A program made the position numbers and the translations under genes. Of a stretch of 64,000 nucleotides of DNA, positions 60,769 through 64,000 are shown piece by piece. The DNA is taken from the NCBI GenBank assembly GCA_031292515.1, contig JARLGZ010000247.1, positions 1 to 64,000 on the forward strand. Direction: 5' to 3'. Within the stretch, counting starts at the first letter, position 1. Each line of letters begins with the position of its first letter. The stretch is from Puia sp. Its GTDB lineage: Bacteria; Bacteroidota; Bacteroidia; Chitinophagales; Chitinophagaceae. A model generated the notes under the pieces. It was not told the DNA's origin. It did no database searches and saw only the letters and a program-made list of their open reading frames with translations.

Positions 60769-61740
60769 GCAAATGGTCTTCGACGTAGCAGGATAGCCGG
60801 AACACCCTGCACGCTCTACAATACTGTCGCTCCCTGGTATGCGTGGCTTCCCTGTTATTTGAACTCGTTCCCAAATCTATCTCAACCAATTCAGTTGGCC
60901 GTGGGATTAAAACCTTCCAAAAGGGATATTTTCTCCTCTTTTCAAGGGTGATTTAACCCTCGTATTAATTAAAATCAGCATTTAGGTCGCATTTTATTAA
61001 TTTTGAACATCCACGCAACGCACCCAGGAAGCAATGTCCTATTGCAGCGACCGGCCTGATCGATAAAACGGATGTTCTTGCGGGGTATCGAGGAGCGTGA
61101 ATGTGCGAAGGCAAGCTAAAGAATGCGAATTGCTAAAAAACCTGCGAACAAACGTAAGTATGTAGTTGGATCCTTGTCAGAAAGAGAGTGACGGAGCCAA
61201 ATTAATTCTACGGGGATGTCTTATTTGATGATCTTCGCGAAAGAATTAGCTAAGATAGTTTCGTCTTCCGTTGTGAAAGGCTGTCGTCACCGTTCTAAAA
61301 TCGATTCGTCAAAAAAAGGGCTACAAAGAAGTGTAAAAGAAGTTGGGCCATGGACTGGCTTGTGTCCATGAGCAATTCGGGCGGTTTTACAGGATCGCCT
61401 AAAGATAAATACGGAAAAAAACATACCGTAGTTTTTTCTTTTCTTATGGATTTGTATATCTTGTACCCCTCAGCTCGGTAACGCTGCGGGTAGACTTCAC
61501 TCCTCAAAACGCCATCCTATTTAAAAAAAGGCCACTATTATCCTGGCGACCTCGGTAGGAACACCTTTTGCAAGAAAAATATATTTTTGTGCTGTCAGCA
61601 CACAGTAAGTGGGATTGGAGACGGCCCTCAATGACGGGTAGTGACAGTAAGAAAGGACTCGTAGGGAGCCGATCCGGGAAATGCCAACCTGTGTAAAATA
61701 AATCGACATCCAAATTAGGCTGTTCAGCCCTCGAAGAAAA
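60769..61740. other. Long gap before the ECF sigma gene
   Basis: Nearly 1 kb without a supported gene. Seen: a weak hairpin with a T-run (TACGG/CCGTA near 61,410-61,445, perhaps a terminator) and a TATTTTTG box (61582-61589) about 150 bases before the sigma gene that lacks a well-placed TTG. The element's right end could lie in this gap, but no copy of the mnmE site is seen. Confidence 0.4.
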
Positions 61741-62334
61741 ATGAATATTTCGTCACAAAATATTGCCTGGTTTGATGCCTTTAATAAAGGCAACGAGGCT
61801 TCGTTTGATCTTGTTTTCAAGAAGAACAGCAGGGCCATGTACCTTTTCGCGTACTCTTTTTTGGCGAACAAATTAGACGCCGAAGAGGTCGTCATGGATG
61901 TATTTTGTGATCTATGGGACGAGCGGCTATCGATAAAGTCGCCAGACCACCTGGTTAATTGGTTGTACCTCGTTACAGAGCGAAAATGCTTGTTAATACT
62001 TCGGCGGCCTAAAGTCAGACATATCGATATTGACGAAACGCATCAACACATCCCCGATGCGGGCGAGGAATATGCACTTATCCGCGCAGAACAGATACGA
62101 CTAATTGAAGAGGAAATTCTGCAACTACCGGAGAAAATGCGCGAGGTCTTCATTCTTCGGTATGCGAAGGGCCTGGATCCCAAGTCCACCGCAGCAACCC
62201 TTAATGTGGATGTCCAGACGGTCTACACTTATACCAAGAGAGCGTTAGAAAAATTGCGGTTGCTACTATCAGACCGTAATATCGAGTCCTCCATCTTTTA
62301 TCTTATTCCATTGATAATTAAGGCATTAGGTTGA
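61741..62334 (+). CDS. ECF RNA polymerase sigma factor, FecI-like
   Basis: A 197-aa sigma-70 family factor of the ECF group. Region 2 is about 20-90 (LFAYSFLANKLDAEEVVMDV, FCDLWDERLSI) and region 4 about 130-185 (LQLPEKMREVFILRYAKGLD, then TAATLNVDVQTVYTYTKRAL). It is followed by a fecR-like gene, the usual Bacteroidota set for surface-signalled control of a TonB-dependent receptor operon. The receptor would lie beyond the window. Confidence 0.92.
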   Translation: MNISSQNIAWFDAFNKGNEASFDLVFKKNSRAMYLFAYSFLANKLDAEEVVMDVFCDLWDERLSIKSPDHLVNWLYLVTERKCLLILRRPKVRHIDIDETHQHIPDAGEEYALIRAEQIRLIEEEILQLPEKMREVFILRYAKGLDPKSTAATLNVDVQTVYTYTKRALEKLRLLLSDRNIESSIFYLIPLIIKALG

Positions 62335-62467
62335 AAATCCTATAATTTCAAAAAAAAATTAATAAAAAAGTCACATTCGGCGTCCCAAAATGGTGCCTGA
62401 ATGTGTATTAATACTAATCCCTGCAGTATAACCGCAGCTGGGAAAATCAAACGCTATCACATTTTGT

Positions 62468-63664
62468 ATGGAGAATTCAAGGAGAATAGCATACTTGTTT
62501 CATCGATCACGGAAGAGTGAGTTGACCGTGGAAGAAAAAACCGAACTCAAAGCGTGGCTGGATATGAAGCCTGAAAATCGTGCATTTTATGACCGTGAGG
62601 TGAGTGAAGGCGCGACAATTACAGAAGGTTTGAAAATTGGATATAGTATGGATGAAGCACGGATCGAAAGACGGTTACGCAATTACCGACGAGCTTCTAT
62701 TGCGAAACCATTTTCCAGAATTTTTCTCATTCGTCGATCCATCATGGCTGCCGCCGTCATGAGCGCCATTGCGTGGGGTCTTTGGTTCTGGAACTACCAT
62801 CCCGGTCGACAACTTAAATCCGACAAGAATATTCCGCAGACAATTGTCCTAGCCATTGCTCCTGGAAAAAATCGGGCTGTCTTAACGCTCGCCGACAATA
62901 CGTCCGTCGACCTGGACAGCGCGGCCGATGGTCAAATTGCAGCCCAGGGCGGAGCTCAAGTGGTGAAAACAAAGAATGGACTCTTGCAATACCAGGTTTC
63001 CAAAAGCGGAAAAATCGATGGACAGCCGCTTTACAACACCCTCCGCACACCGATCGCTGGGCAATTTCAATTAACTCTTCCGGATGGCACAAAGGTCTGG
63101 CTGAACAACGCTTCGCAACTGAGATATCCTGTTGATTTTGTGGGAAATCTGAGATCAGTGGAGTTGACCGGCGAGGCATACTTTGAAGTGGTGCCCAACA
63201 AGTCGAAACCCTTCATCGTAACAGTTGGAACGCAGACGGTGCAGGTATTGGGTACAAGTTTCAACATTACCGCTTACCCAGAAGAATCGACTATCCGAAC
63301 GGTCCTGGTGGAAGGCGCCGTGAAAGTGAAACTGGGCGAGCAGGCGATCATTCTAAGGCCCGGGCGTCAATCCGAGAATAGTGGATCGGTATTACAAGTG
63401 CAGGATGCAAATGTCAGGAGTGCTACGGCATGGCGAAAAGGATTTTTCAATTTTGACAACGCGAGTGCACCTGCTATTTTTTCTCAATTGGCGAGGTGGT
63501 ACGGGATCTCTGTACGATACCCAGCGGGCATTCCTACCAATCGATTCGATGGATTAATAGGGCGGGATTTGAATTTTGACGAGGTGTTAAAAATTTTAGA
63601 CCAACATGGATTGCATTGCACCGTGAACAACGGAGAGGTAAATGTATTCCAGGATACTCGATAG
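62468..63664 (+). CDS. FecR-family anti-sigma factor
   Basis: A 398-aa protein with a cytoplasmic N-terminal part (about 1-88, sigma-binding), one TM helix (about 91-110), a FecR domain (about 195-290; LRTPIAGQFQLTLPDGTKVW, SVELTGEAYFEV) and a C-terminal DUF4974/secretin-like domain (about 325-398) that contacts the receptor's signalling domain. It should hold the ECF factor until the receptor is loaded. About 130 bases separate it from the sigma gene. Confidence 0.92.
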   Translation: MENSRRIAYLFHRSRKSELTVEEKTELKAWLDMKPENRAFYDREVSEGATITEGLKIGYSMDEARIERRLRNYRRASIAKPFSRIFLIRRSIMAAAVMSAIAWGLWFWNYHPGRQLKSDKNIPQTIVLAIAPGKNRAVLTLADNTSVDLDSAADGQIAAQGGAQVVKTKNGLLQYQVSKSGKIDGQPLYNTLRTPIAGQFQLTLPDGTKVWLNNASQLRYPVDFVGNLRSVELTGEAYFEVVPNKSKPFIVTVGTQTVQVLGTSFNITAYPEESTIRTVLVEGAVKVKLGEQAIILRPGRQSENSGSVLQVQDANVRSATAWRKGFFNFDNASAPAIFSQLARWYGISVRYPAGIPTNRFDGLIGRDLNFDEVLKILDQHGLHCTVNNGEVNVFQDTR

Positions 63665-63710
63665 GATGTACAGTCAGATAGTGTAACCGTTAAACCGCTC
63701 TAATTATAAC

Positions 63711-63742
63711 CGTGCCTGCTTCAGTAAGGTGGAGCAGGCACG
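63711..63742 (+). terminator. Hairpin after fecR, possible terminator
   Basis: CGTGCCTGCT and AGCAGGCACG form a perfect 10-bp stem with a 12-base loop. No T-run follows, so it may slow or partly stop transcription between fecR and downstream receptor genes. Confidence 0.4.
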
Positions 63743-63850
63743 ACTAGGGTGAAGAAATTAAAGGACCGGCAGCATTTGAGTTTCTTTATTTGAAAGAAAT
63801 CCTTTCCACTGAATTCAACCTGTAACGATTTGATTCTCATGTGACGATGT

Positions 63851-63878
63851 GTTCGAGCGTGTTTCTACACGCTTGAAC
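63851..63878. promoter_or_regulatory. Second hairpin downstream of fecR
   Basis: GTTCGAGCGTG and CACGCTTGAAC pair over 11 bp with one G-T and a 6-base loop. Sequence from here to the window end has no supported gene; a short open frame from about 63,960 is too short to judge. Confidence 0.4.
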
Positions 63879-64000
63879 CATGTCTTAGTTTTGTAGTTTG
63901 AAAATTTCGGATCTACCATTTGCAACTTTCGTCCTTTTTGTCACCTTAAATGCAAACACATGGTTCAAGGCAATCACCGATTCCCGCTACACCCGAGTTG

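Noticed and set aside
61295-61895. Leftward frames in the gap before the sigma gene
   Set aside because: One is antisense to the sigma gene, the others are short, without motif or start signal.
63722-63730. TTCAGTAAG as a possible right copy of the mnmE end
   Set aside because: Only about nine bases match and they lie outside the 18-bp core; expected by chance in a window this size.

Overview
The window reads as a chromosome segment from a Bacteroidota bacterium, most likely Chitinophagaceae. The grounds are a 14-gene nuo operon with a short NuoG, an ExbB-ExbD-ExbD-TonB cluster with extra TonB copies, an ECF sigma/FecR pair, Bacteroidota-type promoters (TTG, 19 bp, TAnnTTTG) and a tra module of the Bacteroides conjugative-transposon type. 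No rRNA, tRNA or CRISPR array was seen.

Layout. Bases 1-12.3 kb hold housekeeping and envelope genes: a secreted proteasome-like (Ntn-hydrolase) protein, a PcaF-type thiolase, a molybdopterin oxidoreductase with its cytochrome b partner, a secreted DUF4836-like protein, hisS, a low-molecular-weight phosphatase, a PstS-like lipoprotein and a TPR protein. From 12.4 to 27.1 kb lies a complete complex I operon, nuoA to nuoN, with one unrecognised small membrane-protein gene between nuoE and nuoF and an 85-bp triple-hairpin repeat present twice. From 27.2 to 38.0 kb follow a MacB/FtsX-type permease, a remnant of a second permease on the other strand, a large secreted zinc metalloprotease, exbB-exbD-exbD-tonB, two further tonB genes and mnmE.

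At the last codons of mnmE (38,044) the sequence changes character. It becomes more AT-rich and begins with a zinc-finger/HTH protein, a tyrosine recombinase and a second HTH protein, overlapping by ATGA junctions. Beyond them are a LuxR-type regulator, a beta-class DNA methyltransferase, an MT-A70-like protein that has lost its DPPW motif, and a leftward tra operon: traE, traF, traG (VirB4), a lipoprotein, a 59-aa gene, three tandem traI-like genes, then traJ, traK, traL, traM and traN. This is the left part of an integrative and conjugative element (ICE) inserted at the 3' end of mnmE, a target also used by the unrelated Salmonella island SGI1. No relaxase, coupling protein or right end was found, so the element probably continues past the window. 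A TlpA-like protein, a LytTR protein, an RteC-like protein and an ECF sigma/FecR pair lie at the right; whether the last pair belongs to the element cannot be decided here.

The points most worth following up are the secreted proteasome-like protein whose Thr and Asp fall at proteasome spacing, the mnmE insertion with 10-bp iterons beside it, the hairpin-rich non-coding block near 41.15-41.45 kb, the DTPN version of MT-A70, the traI triplication, and a habit of unrelated short tandem repeats in intergenic gaps.
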